From Myxococcales bacterium (GTDB lineage Bacteria; Myxococcota_A; UBA9160; SMWR01), in NCBI GenBank assembly GCA_013215615.1, contig JABSQX010000019.1, forward strand, positions 1 through 33,337: DNA of 33,337 nt, given 5' to 3'. Below the pieces are notes generated by a model. It was not told where the DNA came from. It ran no database searches and saw only the letters and a list, made by a program, of their open reading frames with translations. Below are positions 8,267 to 15,729 of the stretch, in pieces; the first letter of the stretch is position 1, and every line of letters begins with the position of its first letter. The position numbers and the translations under genes were made by a program.

Positions 8267-8587
8267 TAGATCACCGTTCTATTCCACTGCATGTGGAGAG
8301 ACCCGGCCATCGCCTGCGAGAGACGGGCCTGATCTTACGACTGGGCCTGCATCACCCCCCATGGGCCCGCCAGGCACAGGGAAGGGTAGGCGGGTGGGGA
8401 CGCTCGTCAACTGCGGCGGGGCGGTTGCCCCTCGCAGCGGCCCGGGACCCACACTTTTCGAATCCGTGCAGCGAATTTCGACGGGATCGCGCGCTTCCGG
8501 TGGTGCGGTTTCCCCGGAATCTCGCTTGACGCCCGGCGCTCTGCGGGAGAAGATGCCTCTACCCCGAGTACCAGGGAGGCAGCAAGC
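8267..8587. other. Divergent ftsK/ssb intergenic region
   Basis: These 321 bases separate two divergent genes and should hold both promoters. For ssb there is a weak TTGACG/GAAGAT pair. For ftsK only a TAGAAC hexamer nine bases before the ATG is visible, without a good -35 box. A short inverted repeat CCCGCC (8366-8371) / GGCGGG (8389-8394) lies between. No gene was found. Confidence 0.5.
8526..8554 (+). promoter_or_regulatory. Candidate ssb promoter
   Basis: TTGACG (8526-8531), a 17-base spacer and GAAGAT (8549-8554). The -10 box matches consensus at only three positions. A good ribosome site, GGGAGG, follows about nine bases before the ssb ATG. Confidence 0.3.
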
Positions 8588-9058
8588 ATGGCGAGCATCA
8601 ACAAGGTGATCTTGATCGGGAACCTCGGACAGGATCCGGAGCTTCGCTACACGCAGAACGGCAAGGCGGTGGCATCCTTTTCGCTGGCAACCACGGACCG
8701 CTTCTCCTCGCGTGACGGCGATCGCCAGGAGCGCACCGAGTGGCATCGCATCGTTACCTGGGAGCGAACCGCCGAGAATTGCGCGCGCTTCCTCTCCAAG
8801 GGACGCAGTTGTTTCGTCGAGGGCCGGCTGCAGACCCGCGAGTGGGAGGACAAGGAGGGCGTCAAGCGGCGCACCACCGAAGTCGTGGCCCAGAACGTGC
8901 AGTTCCTGGGCGAGCCGCGCGGGAACGCGGGGGAGCGCGATCAGATCGGCTCCCAGTTCCGCGATGGCCCCGCAGAGGCGCCCGCAGGGCCGGCTTCGTC
9001 GGGTCCGCCTGCCGCGCAGTCCGGCGGCGACCCCCCGTCCGACGACATCCCCTTCTAG
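8588..9058 (+). CDS. ssb: Single-stranded DNA-binding protein
   Basis: SSB coats single-stranded DNA during replication, repair and recombination and recruits partners through its acidic tail. The 156-residue product has the OB-fold hallmarks [50 protein letters not shown]-type [17 protein letters not shown] and QNVQFLG within residues 1-112. A Gly/Pro/Ala-rich linker follows, and the tail ends DDIPF, the partner-binding tip. The ATG is preceded by GGGAGG. It is transcribed alone, and the PilZ gene converges on it with a 30 bp gap that holds no clear terminator. Confidence 0.96.
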   Translation: MASINKVILIGNLGQDPELRYTQNGKAVASFSLATTDRFSSRDGDRQERTEWHRIVTWERTAENCARFLSKGRSCFVEGRLQTREWEDKEGVKRRTTEVVAQNVQFLGEPRGNAGERDQIGSQFRDGPAEAPAGPASSGPPAAQSGGDPPSDDIPF

Positions 9059-9088
9059 CGCAGAACGCGCGCGGCGCGAGGGCGGTGG

Positions 9089-9472
9089 CTAGCGGTTTGC
9101 GCCCACCCGGAGGCCGCGCACCAGTTCGTTGATGGTGGTGCGCGCTTCTGCGTCGAGGTTCTCGAACTGGACGCCCATGCCCGGAGGCTCGGGGCCCAGC
9201 CCATCACTGAGGCGTACGACCCGTCCCGTCACCTGGATGGGGGCCTCGGTCTCGGGGATGCGAAATTCCAGCGCGATGCTGGCGCCGATCTCGGGCGGCT
9301 CTTCGGTCTGGATGAAGAGTCCACCCTCGTTGACGTTCTGCGCGAACTCCGAGAAGAGTTCATCGACGGTCTTGTAGTCGACTCGCACCGACAGGCCGAT
9401 GCGGCGGGAACTCCGGCGTTCCACGCGCACCTTCTCGGGCGGGGTCGGGCTCTGGTGGTCCACGGCTCGCAT
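9089..9472 (-). CDS. PilZ-domain protein
   Basis: This single-domain, 127-residue cytoplasmic protein resembles the PilZ-like family expanded in Myxococcus and relatives. PilZ domains typically bind cyclic di-GMP through an N-terminal RxxxR and a later [D/N]xSxxG. Here ERRSSRR (about 18-24) supplies the arginines. The second motif reads NVNEGGLFI (46-54), with Asn where Ser is usual, so binding is uncertain. Later strands such as ALEFRIPETEAPIQVTGRV and the PGMGVQFENL block fit the beta barrel. The ATG at 9472 is preceded by GGGGGAG. It follows radC by about 70 bp on the same strand. The target process (motility, exopolysaccharide) cannot be told from context. Confidence 0.8.
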   Translation of the reverse strand: MRAVDHQSPTPPEKVRVERRSSRRIGLSVRVDYKTVDELFSEFAQNVNEGGLFIQTEEPPEIGASIALEFRIPETEAPIQVTGRVVRLSDGLGPEPPGMGVQFENLDAEARTTINELVRGLRVGANR

Positions 9473-9541
9473 GCGGATTCTCCCCCTGAGGGTTCGCGGA
9501 GATCATCGACCAGTCCGCGGCGCGACCTTAGCTGGCGGGTT

Positions 9542-10270
9542 TCACCCCACTTCTTGCGCCCTGCCTGCGCGCGGGCCCGGCGGCTCCCCGAGCAGTCCTT
9601 CGTCGCGCAGGCTCACGAAGCCTCCCTCGGCCACCACGATGTGATCGACCACACGGACCCCCAGCAATTCCCCGGCCTCCACCAGCCGCTGCGTGACCGC
9701 ACGATCCTCGGCACTCGGCGTGGGGTCTCCGCTGGGGTGGTTGTGGACCAGCACCAGCGACGCCGCGCACGCCGCGAGGGCGGGCCGGAAGACCTCCCGG
9801 GGATGCACGAGGCTGGCGGTCAGGGTGCCTCGGGAGATCACCTGTTTTCCCAGCACGCGCTGTCTTCCATCGAGCAGCAACACGATGAAGCACTCCTGGC
9901 AGGCGTGCCTCAAGATCGGATGGAAGTGCCGGAACACGTCGTCGGGGCCGCCGATGCTCGATCCGCGGACCAGGCGTTTGGCGTGGAGACGGCGCCCCAG
10001 TTCGAGGGTCGCCAGCAGCGCGGCGGACTTCGCTTCTCCCACCCCGGCGATGCGCATGAGTTCCGCGCGGCTGCTTCGCGCCAGCCCGAGCAGGCCGCCA
10101 CAGCGACCGAGCACGCGCAGCGCGATCTGGTGGGCGCTCGCGTGCGTGTCGCCGCTTCGCAGCACGAGCGCGAGCAGTTCGGCCTCGGTGAGAGCCTCCG
10201 CGCCCTGGGCGCTCATGCGCGAGCGCGGCGACGGAAAGATTGCAATCGGGTCCGCTGAGCGGCGTGACAT
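9542..10270 (-). CDS. radC: RadC family JAB/MPN-domain protein
   Basis: RadC proteins combine a helix-hairpin-helix with a JAMM metalloprotease-like fold; their real role is unclear despite the old DNA-repair name. The 242-residue product has the N-terminal EALTEAELLALVLRSG block (about 25-40), a helix-hairpin-helix MRIAGVGEAKSAALLATLEL (72-91), and the metal-site pattern with Glu126, HNHPSGDPTPSAED at 176-189 (His176, His178, Asp189). The frame remains open far upstream through the sigma and anti-sigma genes. The conserved protein starts at the ATG at 10270, although the ribosome site there is weak; a second in-frame Met lies at residue 19. It lies about 100 bp after the anti-sigma gene. Confidence 0.88.
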   Translation of the reverse strand: MSRRSADPIAIFPSPRSRMSAQGAEALTEAELLALVLRSGDTHASAHQIALRVLGRCGGLLGLARSSRAELMRIAGVGEAKSAALLATLELGRRLHAKRLVRGSSIGGPDDVFRHFHPILRHACQECFIVLLLDGRQRVLGKQVISRGTLTASLVHPREVFRPALAACAASLVLVHNHPSGDPTPSAEDRAVTQRLVEAGELLGVRVVDHIVVAEGGFVSLRDEGLLGEPPGPRAGRAQEVG

Positions 10271-10371
10271 GGGAGCTCGAGGACCGGGGAGAGGACAGTA
10301 GCGCGCCAAAGTGGAGAAGCGAAGGCGATCCGCGGCCTGGCTTCGGCCTGCCGGCGCGCGAAGACGGGCGC

Positions 10372-11106
10372 TCAGCGTCTGGCAGCGGCGGGAATCAGGG
10401 GCGCTCTCAGGAAGCGTTCGGAGACTTGGGGGGCCAAGGGGTGTTGGATGGCGCGTACCCGAAGGCCTATGTGCGCGGCGTCGCCGCGGCGGGCAGAGCG
10501 GTTGGCGAGACGCTCGAGGTAGCGATCCCCTTCTCGGATCCGGGCGAAGCGCCGGAAGAAGGCGTCGGGATTGTGGAGCAGGTGGTCGATCTGACGGTCC
10601 AGGCGACGATCGAGGGGGGGCAACACCCGCTGGGCGGCGAGGATCGGTGCTGGCCGTTGCGGCGGTCCCGGGAAGAAACCCGCCGGGCTCACCAGCGCGC
10701 CGGCTGACACCGCGTAGTGTGGACTGGAGGGCCGGCGGGGTTGCGGGTTCTGGGCAGCCGTTCGCCGGAGGGAGGGCTCGGGCGCAGCGACGCGCTGCTC
10801 TTGGCTGGGCCCGGTCCCGCCGAGGTCGTAAGGGGCCCCGACCAGGAACATCCAGGTCGCCAGGCCGCCGGCCAGCACCGCGGCGGTACGCATCGGAGCT
10901 AAGCCCTGGAGGAAGCCGCGGATTCCTCTCGGACGCACTTCGTAGGCCTGTATGCGCGCCATCACGTGGCTCGTGAGATGTGCGGGCGGCTCGGGTTCCG
11001 GCAACGTTTTCAGCAGCTCGTTGAGCCTGCGCTCCTCCTCGATCGCGAACCCCTCGGCCATCGCGTCGGGCGCCTGCTCGTCGGTGTCTCGTTGCCAGCG
11101 ACTCAC
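10372..11106 (-). CDS. Putative membrane-anchored anti-sigma factor
   Basis: I do not recognise this 244-residue protein by a strong motif. Position is the main clue: its GTG start overlaps the stop of the ECF sigma gene by four bases (GTGA), the usual arrangement of an anti-sigma factor with its sigma. The layout also fits: a soluble N-terminal part (1-72) with an acidic helix EEERRLNELLKTLPEPEPP and a following HVMARIQAYEVRP, one hydrophobic segment (about 73-90), then a Pro/Arg-rich outer part. The zinc anti-sigma motif HxxxCxxC is absent. The outer part ends with charged helices (DRRLDRQIDHLLHNPDAFFR). What it senses is unknown. Confidence 0.6.
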   Translation of the reverse strand: MSRWQRDTDEQAPDAMAEGFAIEEERRLNELLKTLPEPEPPAHLTSHVMARIQAYEVRPRGIRGFLQGLAPMRTAAVLAGGLATWMFLVGAPYDLGGTGPSQEQRVAAPEPSLRRTAAQNPQPRRPSSPHYAVSAGALVSPAGFFPGPPQRPAPILAAQRVLPPLDRRLDRQIDHLLHNPDAFFRRFARIREGDRYLERLANRSARRGDAAHIGLRVRAIQHPLAPQVSERFLRAPLIPAAARR

Positions 11107-11762
11107 GAATCCGTCTCCTCGGATCGTTCGCGCACGAAATCCTCGAGTAGAACCTTGAGCGCCGAGCGCGCTCGGTGGATGCGCGACTTGACGGTTCCCT
11201 CCGGGATCCCCAATACGTGGGCGATCTCGCTATAGGGCTGCCCTTCGAATTCTCGGAGCACCACAGCGATGCGCAGATCGTAAGGGAGTTTGCCGAGTGC
11301 CAGCTGGACGGCCCGCTGGTCCTCCGCGCCAGCCGCACTGTCCTCCGGATCTCTCGGTGCGCTGGGCAGTGCTGCGCCTCCGGCCTGCTGCACACCCAGT
11401 GCCTGGCTACGCGCATGGGCACGTCGCAGGCTGCGGAGGCGGTTCTTGGCGGCGTTGGCGGCCACGCGGTAGACGAAGGTCGAGAAGCGGGCTTCCCCGC
11501 GGAAGCGCTTGCCATGGCGGTAGAGGCTGAGGAAGGCGTCCTGAGAGGCGTCCGCAGCCTCCTCCCGATCTCCCAGCATGCGCACCATCAGTCCGAAAAC
11601 GGGGCGCTCGTGCCGCTTGACGAGCATCGAGAAGGCTTCCATGTCGCCTTCCTTCTGCCAGCGCGCAACGAGTTCCGAGTCCGGGTCGACGTCCGTAGCG
11701 CGGGTGCTCATGCTCGCACCCAACAGCGCGGGTCTGATGAAGTCGGCAGCCACTGCTTGCAT
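11103..11762 (-). CDS. RNA polymerase ECF-subfamily sigma factor
   Basis: This is an RpoE-like extracytoplasmic-function sigma factor of up to 219 residues. Region 2 covers about 43-112, including AFSMLVKRHERPVFGLMVRM, EAADASQDAFLSLYRHGKRF and the RGEARFSTFVYRVAANAAKN block. Region 4 covers about 152-207, with LPYDLRIAVVLREFEGQPY and the helix-turn-helix YSEIAHVLGIPEGTVKSRIH. The ATG at 11762 or an ATG 17 codons in (11711) could be the start; neither has a strong ribosome site, and the shorter form would begin closer to region 2. The putative anti-sigma gene overlaps its stop codon. It sits about 50 bp after moaC on the same strand. No -35/-10 for autoregulation was identified. Confidence 0.9.
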   Translation of the reverse strand: MQAVAADFIRPALLGASMSTRATDVDPDSELVARWQKEGDMEAFSMLVKRHERPVFGLMVRMLGDREEAADASQDAFLSLYRHGKRFRGEARFSTFVYRVAANAAKNRLRSLRRAHARSQALGVQQAGGAALPSAPRDPEDSAAGAEDQRAVQLALGKLPYDLRIAVVLREFEGQPYSEIAHVLGIPEGTVKSRIHRARSALKVLLEDFVRERSEETDS

Positions 11763-11811
11763 CCCGGAAATCGGACACCGGTCGCGGGAATCGGGTTCCC
11801 ACGGAGCTCGG

Positions 11812-12342
11812 TCACGTCGTCCCTTCGGAATCGACCCCCGCGGGGATCAGCGCCAGGGGATCGTCGGGGCGCTGCCAGTCGCCGCTCTTACCGCCCCGTT
11901 TGCTCGCCAGGTGGATCGACTCCACGGTCATGCCGCGGTCCACGCCCTTGCACATGTCGTACACCGTCAACCCGGCGGCGGCGACCGCAGTGAGTGCCTC
12001 CATCTCCACGCCCGTTCGGGCATGCGCGCTGGCGCGGGCCTCGATGCGCAGCCGCTGGGCCTGCGGGTCCGGGGTCACTTCCACGTCCACGGAGTCCAGG
12101 GGCAGCGGGTGGCAGAGCGGGATCCATTCGCTCGTGCGCTTGGCGGCCTGGATCCCCGCCAGCCTCGCCGTGGCCAGCACGTCTCCCTTTGCGATACCAC
12201 CGCTGGCGATGCGCTCCAGGGTCGCTGCGGCCATGCGCACGGCGCCTCGCGCCACACAGACACGCTGCGTGACGGCCTTGTCGCCCACGTCCACCATGCG
12301 CGCGCGGCCCTCGGCATCCAGATGGGACAGCTCACCACTCAC
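11812..12342 (-). CDS. moaC: Cyclic pyranopterin monophosphate synthase MoaC
   Basis: MoaC with MoaA converts GTP to cyclic pyranopterin monophosphate, the first intermediate of molybdenum cofactor synthesis. Diagnostic blocks are SHLDAEGRARMVDV near the N-terminus, SEWIPLCHPLPLDSV (about 71-85) and GLTVYDMCKGVDRGM (124-138), with the catalytic Lys at about 132. The frame is open to 12366, but I chose the GTG at 12342: it has AGGGAGGAG at ideal spacing and brings the N-terminus into line with the family. It overlaps the preceding hydrolase stop by four bases, so the two are probably translationally coupled. No other moa gene is in the window, and the sigma factor gene follows. Confidence 0.95.
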   Translation of the reverse strand: MSGELSHLDAEGRARMVDVGDKAVTQRVCVARGAVRMAAATLERIASGGIAKGDVLATARLAGIQAAKRTSEWIPLCHPLPLDSVDVEVTPDPQAQRLRIEARASAHARTGVEMEALTAVAAAGLTVYDMCKGVDRGMTVESIHLASKRGGKSGDWQRPDDPLALIPAGVDSEGTT

Positions 12343-13301
12343 GCCGTTTTCTCCTCCCTCTCGCACACCCAGTCGAGCATGTCAGCGAAGATCTCTTCGC
12401 GTGTCGACTCGTGGAAGATCTCGTGCCCGCGCCCCGAGTAGCTGCGGAGCTGGCCCAGGGGAGCTTCTTGGGCAAAGCGCTCGCTGGCGCTGGGATCGCA
12501 GAGCGAGTCCCGCTCCCCCCGCAGCAGCAGTACGGGTTGTTGCAGTGCTCTAGCGTGGAGCCGCCGCATGGCGCGAAAGCTCTGCGCTACCAGCGAGGCC
12601 GTCGCATGGCTGAATTCCGCCAGGGGATCTTCGAGAATTTCGGACACCACCGCCGGGTCCTCGCTGAGGGACTCCAGGTTCAATCCGACGCGCAGTTTCA
12701 AGCGCGGTGCGACCCGCGCCATCAGCCCCGTGCAGAGGGCGCGCAGCGGTGCGAGGCCGCCGCGCCTTTGCAGCGGTGTCCCGGACAGCAGGGCCCCCGC
12801 CAAGTCGGCCGGGCGCTCCTGCAGAAAGAGCGCACTGACCAGGCCACCGAGGTCGTGACCTACGAGGTAGAGGGGGCGCTCCTGGCACTCTGCACGGGTG
12901 TCGCCCATTACCTCCGCGAGGTCGTCCAGGTAGTCGTCGAAGCGGCGCGCGTGGGCACGGGCGCCGCCGGAGCGTCCGTATCCCCGCTGATCGAAGGCGA
13001 AGACCGCACACCGGCGACGTGCAAACCAGCTCGCCAGTCGCTCGTAGCGGCCGCTGTGCTCCGCGAAACCGTGAACGATGAGCAGCGCGCGCGCGGGATC
13101 CTCGGGCAGCCATGCCCGACGGAAGAGATCCGGCGCAGCCGCGCGCGTGACGTGGCACTCGCGGCGAAGAATGGGCGGGGCGTCCACCGGCGGCAGCCTA
13201 GCTGCGATCGCCCCTGCAAGCCGATTTTTCGCGCGGCGCGCGGTCGCGCCGATCGCAGCTGGCGGAACGGGGGCTTCCGGGGGGGATGGGACCGCTTGCA
13301 T
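12339..13301 (-). CDS. Alpha/beta hydrolase (serine aminopeptidase S33 / monoacylglycerol-lipase-like) with Asp nucleophile
   Basis: The 320-residue product fits the lysophospholipase/monoglyceride-lipase-like branch of alpha/beta hydrolases: ALLIVHGFAEHSGRYERLA (oxyanion region, about 72-90), FAFDQRGYGRSGG (about 101-113), the nucleophile elbow, a cap, then RGERDSLCDP with Asp265 and GRGHEIFHE with His293. The elbow reads LVGHDLGGLV, so the residue that is Ser in GHSMGG is Asp150; I checked the codon, which is GAC. Asp nucleophiles occur in haloalkane dehalogenases and epoxide hydrolases, so the reaction may not be ester hydrolysis, or the protein may be inactive. The ATG directly follows the transglycosylase stop with no gap, and moaC overlaps its end by four bases. 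The first 45 residues are low-complexity, so a later start is possible. Confidence 0.82.
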   Translation of the reverse strand: MQAVPSPPEAPVPPAAIGATARRAKNRLAGAIAARLPPVDAPPILRRECHVTRAAAPDLFRRAWLPEDPARALLIVHGFAEHSGRYERLASWFARRRCAVFAFDQRGYGRSGGARAHARRFDDYLDDLAEVMGDTRAECQERPLYLVGHDLGGLVSALFLQERPADLAGALLSGTPLQRRGGLAPLRALCTGLMARVAPRLKLRVGLNLESLSEDPAVVSEILEDPLAEFSHATASLVAQSFRAMRRLHARALQQPVLLLRGERDSLCDPSASERFAQEAPLGQLRSYSGRGHEIFHESTREEIFADMLDWVCEREEKTA

Positions 13302-13841
13302 TCAGGAACTCGGCGGTCGCGTGAGGCCCGCGCGGGCCTGCTTCACGCGTGCGAGATAGGCGACGCCGCGGATATCGGAGCCCCAGAAGTACGCGGAGAT
13401 GCCGTCGTCCTCCCCCAGGCGCCGGATGTTGTCGGCCAGAATGCGGCAACCCGCCTCGATGTTCATCTCGATGGTGGTGAGGTTCCCGGCCATGTTCATG
13501 TCCTCCACCATGTAAGGCATCACCTGCATGAGGCCGATCGCCCCCTTGCGGCTGCGTACCCACGGTCGGGCACCGCTCTCCACGCGGATCACGGCAGCCA
13601 CCAGTTCCGGGGCCAGCTCCTGCTCCTGCGCGCAGCGGGCCAGCGAGGCGGTGATGCGCCGCCGCTGGTCGTCGGACAGTTCGGGGTTCCACTCCCCCAA
13701 CCGCGCGTGGATGCCGTTTGCGCCGATGCCGGCTCCGTCAGCCCGGGGCAGCGCGGCCGTCCTGGCATCCGGGGCGGGGCCACGATTCACCACGAGCAAC
13801 ATCGAGATCGCGAATAGACACGCGATGCCGACTCGAGACAT
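13302..13841 (-). CDS. Lytic transglycosylase (SLT domain), exported
   Basis: This enzyme cleaves peptidoglycan glycan strands to leave 1,6-anhydro ends. The 179-residue product begins with a signal peptide or anchor (MSRVGIACLFAISMLLVV). The Slt fold follows, with catalytic Glu89 in VIRVESGARPW, the SRKGAIGLMQVMPYMVED signature (97-114), the NIEAGCRILADNIRRL helix, and an AYFWGSDIRGVAYLARV block in place of the common AYNAGPGxVxxY. I chose the ATG at 13841 because it follows a GGGGGAG ribosome site and begins the signal peptide; the 44 in-frame residues upstream look non-coding. The hydrolase gene starts right after its stop. A histidine kinase gene is divergent across 322 bp. Confidence 0.88.
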   Translation of the reverse strand: MSRVGIACLFAISMLLVVNRGPAPDARTAALPRADGAGIGANGIHARLGEWNPELSDDQRRRITASLARCAQEQELAPELVAAVIRVESGARPWVRSRKGAIGLMQVMPYMVEDMNMAGNLTTIEMNIEAGCRILADNIRRLGEDDGISAYFWGSDIRGVAYLARVKQARAGLTRPPSS

Positions 13842-14163
13842 GGAACTCCCCCGGGGGCTGGAGAGAACGCTAAGAACCGCCCACCAAGGCAAAGCGTACT
13901 CGACCCCATGGAGGGCGACCACGCCCGGATGCCCACGTCGCACAGCGGGCGTTTCCCCCGCCGGGAAGCACACGCTCCCCCAATTGGGTGAGATTCTTTA
14001 TTGACCCGCGGATCTTCCAGGTGGTAGTTTCAAGTCGATTGGTGGGGATGGGGAGCCCTCAACGCACGGGAGTGGGATCGAAGAGCCTGCGTCTCGCAGG
14101 TTGCGAGCGAAACCAGGGAACTCGAGTCGGCGACCCCGTCGCCTTCCGGGAGCCGTGGAGACG
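13842..14163. other. Divergent lytic transglycosylase / histidine kinase intergenic region
   Basis: These 322 bases hold a candidate plus-strand promoter at 14001-14030. On the minus strand the hexamer TACGCT, identical to the mpa -10 box, lies about 60 bases before the transglycosylase gene but lacks a good -35 box. No gene was found. Confidence 0.45.
14001..14030 (+). promoter_or_regulatory. Candidate promoter of the histidine kinase gene
   Basis: TTGACC (14001-14006), an 18-base spacer and TAGTTT (14025-14030), in a locally AT-richer stretch. The leader would be about 125 nt. Confidence 0.3.
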
Positions 14164-15639
14164 ATGTCGATTTCCTCCCAGGACACTCCGCTGCCAATGA
14201 CGGCCCAAGACCTCCCCGCCCGAAGCTCTGCCGAGGATTTTTCCGCGCGCCGTCTCCTCGAGGGACTCTCCCGCGTGTATCGCTGGGTGTTGGTGGTGGA
14301 CGCCCAGCGGCGCGTGCTGTGGGCGAGTGAGGCCTTCTCCGAAGTCGTCGCTCCGGGAGAAGAGGTACTGGGTCGCGACGCGAGCAGGTTCATTCCGCTG
14401 CTCCCCCATCCCGATCAGATCTTCAAACTGAACACGAAGCTGAAGCAGAGGCCCCCGCATGTGGGCCTGACCCTCGGTATGCGCACCTCCGACGGCGTGG
14501 ACACCCCGGTGGAGGTACACCTCGTCCGGATCGACACGGATGAGAGCGCCCCGCACCTGTTGGCCATCGCACGCCCCAGCGAGCAGGGCGCGAGCGTCGA
14601 TCTCGCCCCCGCGCACTCGATCGTCGATGAGGTTTCCGAGGCCGTGGTCCTGGTGGATCCACAGGGCTTCGTGACCTTCGCGAACAGGGCGGCGCTGGAA
14701 CTCTTCGACCTTCCGCGCAACAGCATCGAGGGCTCTGCTGCGGCGCTGCTCTTCGGTTCCGAAGCGACGAGCATCGGCCTCACCGTCGACTCGCTGATCG
14801 GCCGCCAGTCCGGTGCGTGCGAGCTGTCACTGCTGCGTCCAGATGGCTCCCACTGCGAGCTGCTGGTTCGCGCCTCCTCCCTCGAGCCGGGGATGCCGGG
14901 CACGATGCTGTGCCTGCGGGATCTAAGCGCCTCCGACCGGGAGCAGCGCGCGCTCCTCAAGGTCAACGAGGAACTCGAGTACTGCGTGAACGCCCTGGCC
15001 CATGACCTGCGCTCACCGCTGGTAGCGCTGCTGGGCTTCTCACGGCTGCTCCGCCAGGACTACGCGGAGCTGCTCGACGCGAGCGGTCTGCACTTCCTCG
15101 ACCGCATCGAGCAGGCGGGTGTGACCATGGAGAGCCTGATTCACGACCTTCTCGAACTCTCCCGCATCGAGTCGCCGGCGCCGAATCCATCCCGCGTCGA
15201 CTGCCGCAGCGTGCTCGTGCAGCTGGCCGCGGAGTTCAAGCCGCGTCTGGAGGATGCGGGGATCCGGCTGGTCTTCCCAGATGCGCCGCCGCCGATCCGC
15301 TGCGATCGCACGCGCCTGTATCAGGTGGTGTCGAACCTGATCGGAAACGCCGTGGAGCATATGGGGGAAGTCGTGGAGCCCCGGATCGAGGTGGAAGTCC
15401 TCGAGCGCGAGGCCGCCGACGAGATCGTGATCTCCGACAACGGACAGGGGATCGGTGCGGAGAGCCACCAGGCGATCTTCGAGGTCTTTCATCGGCTGGG
15501 CCGACGCCCGGTTGGGGCTCACGGAGCCGGGATTGGCCTGGCGATCGTCCGGAAGATCGCCGAGTCCCACGGCGGGCGTGTCTGGGTGGAGAGCGAGTCG
15601 GGCAAGGGCGCCGCTTTCCACGTGCTCTTCCCGCGATAG
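14164..15639 (+). CDS. Soluble PAS-containing sensor histidine kinase (orphan)
   Basis: This two-component kinase has no membrane segment, so it is probably cytoplasmic. Of 491 residues, the N-terminal part holds two PAS-like regions (about 35-135 and 152-255; for example WVLVVDAQRRVLWASEAFSE and AVVLVDPQGFVTFANRAALE). The HisKA domain has phospho-acceptor His280 in ALAHDLRSPLVALLGFSRLL. The ATPase domain has the N box NLIGNAVEH (391-399), DNGQGIG (425-431) and GAHGAGIGLAIVRKIAESHG (451-470). I chose the ATG at 14164, which has GGAG close upstream; the frame is open to a TTG at 14101. No response regulator is adjacent, so its partner is unknown. It is divergent from the cell-wall lytic transglycosylase and followed by lgt. 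Confidence 0.9.
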   Translation: MSISSQDTPLPMTAQDLPARSSAEDFSARRLLEGLSRVYRWVLVVDAQRRVLWASEAFSEVVAPGEEVLGRDASRFIPLLPHPDQIFKLNTKLKQRPPHVGLTLGMRTSDGVDTPVEVHLVRIDTDESAPHLLAIARPSEQGASVDLAPAHSIVDEVSEAVVLVDPQGFVTFANRAALELFDLPRNSIEGSAAALLFGSEATSIGLTVDSLIGRQSGACELSLLRPDGSHCELLVRASSLEPGMPGTMLCLRDLSASDREQRALLKVNEELEYCVNALAHDLRSPLVALLGFSRLLRQDYAELLDASGLHFLDRIEQAGVTMESLIHDLLELSRIESPAPNPSRVDCRSVLVQLAAEFKPRLEDAGIRLVFPDAPPPIRCDRTRLYQVVSNLIGNAVEHMGEVVEPRIEVEVLEREAADEIVISDNGQGIGAESHQAIFEVFHRLGRRPVGAHGAGIGLAIVRKIAESHGGRVWVESESGKGAAFHVLFPR

Positions 15640-15680
15640 CTCCCCCGCCACGACCCGTGGCCGGGCTCGCGCAGGGGCGC

Positions 15681-15708
15681 TTGCCCAACCCGAAGGCTCG
15701 CCTATGCT
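15681..15708 (+). promoter_or_regulatory. Candidate lgt promoter
   Basis: TTGCCC (15681-15686), a 16-base spacer and TATGCT (15703-15708). Transcription would start near 15715, leaving only about 15 nt before the lgt ATG. Confidence 0.4.
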
Positions 15709-15729
15709 GCGCGTCCGAGTTCGGCGAGC

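Noticed and set aside
10271-11515. Very long in-frame extension of radC
   Set aside because: It runs through the anti-sigma and sigma factor genes in another frame; RadC similarity begins near 10270.
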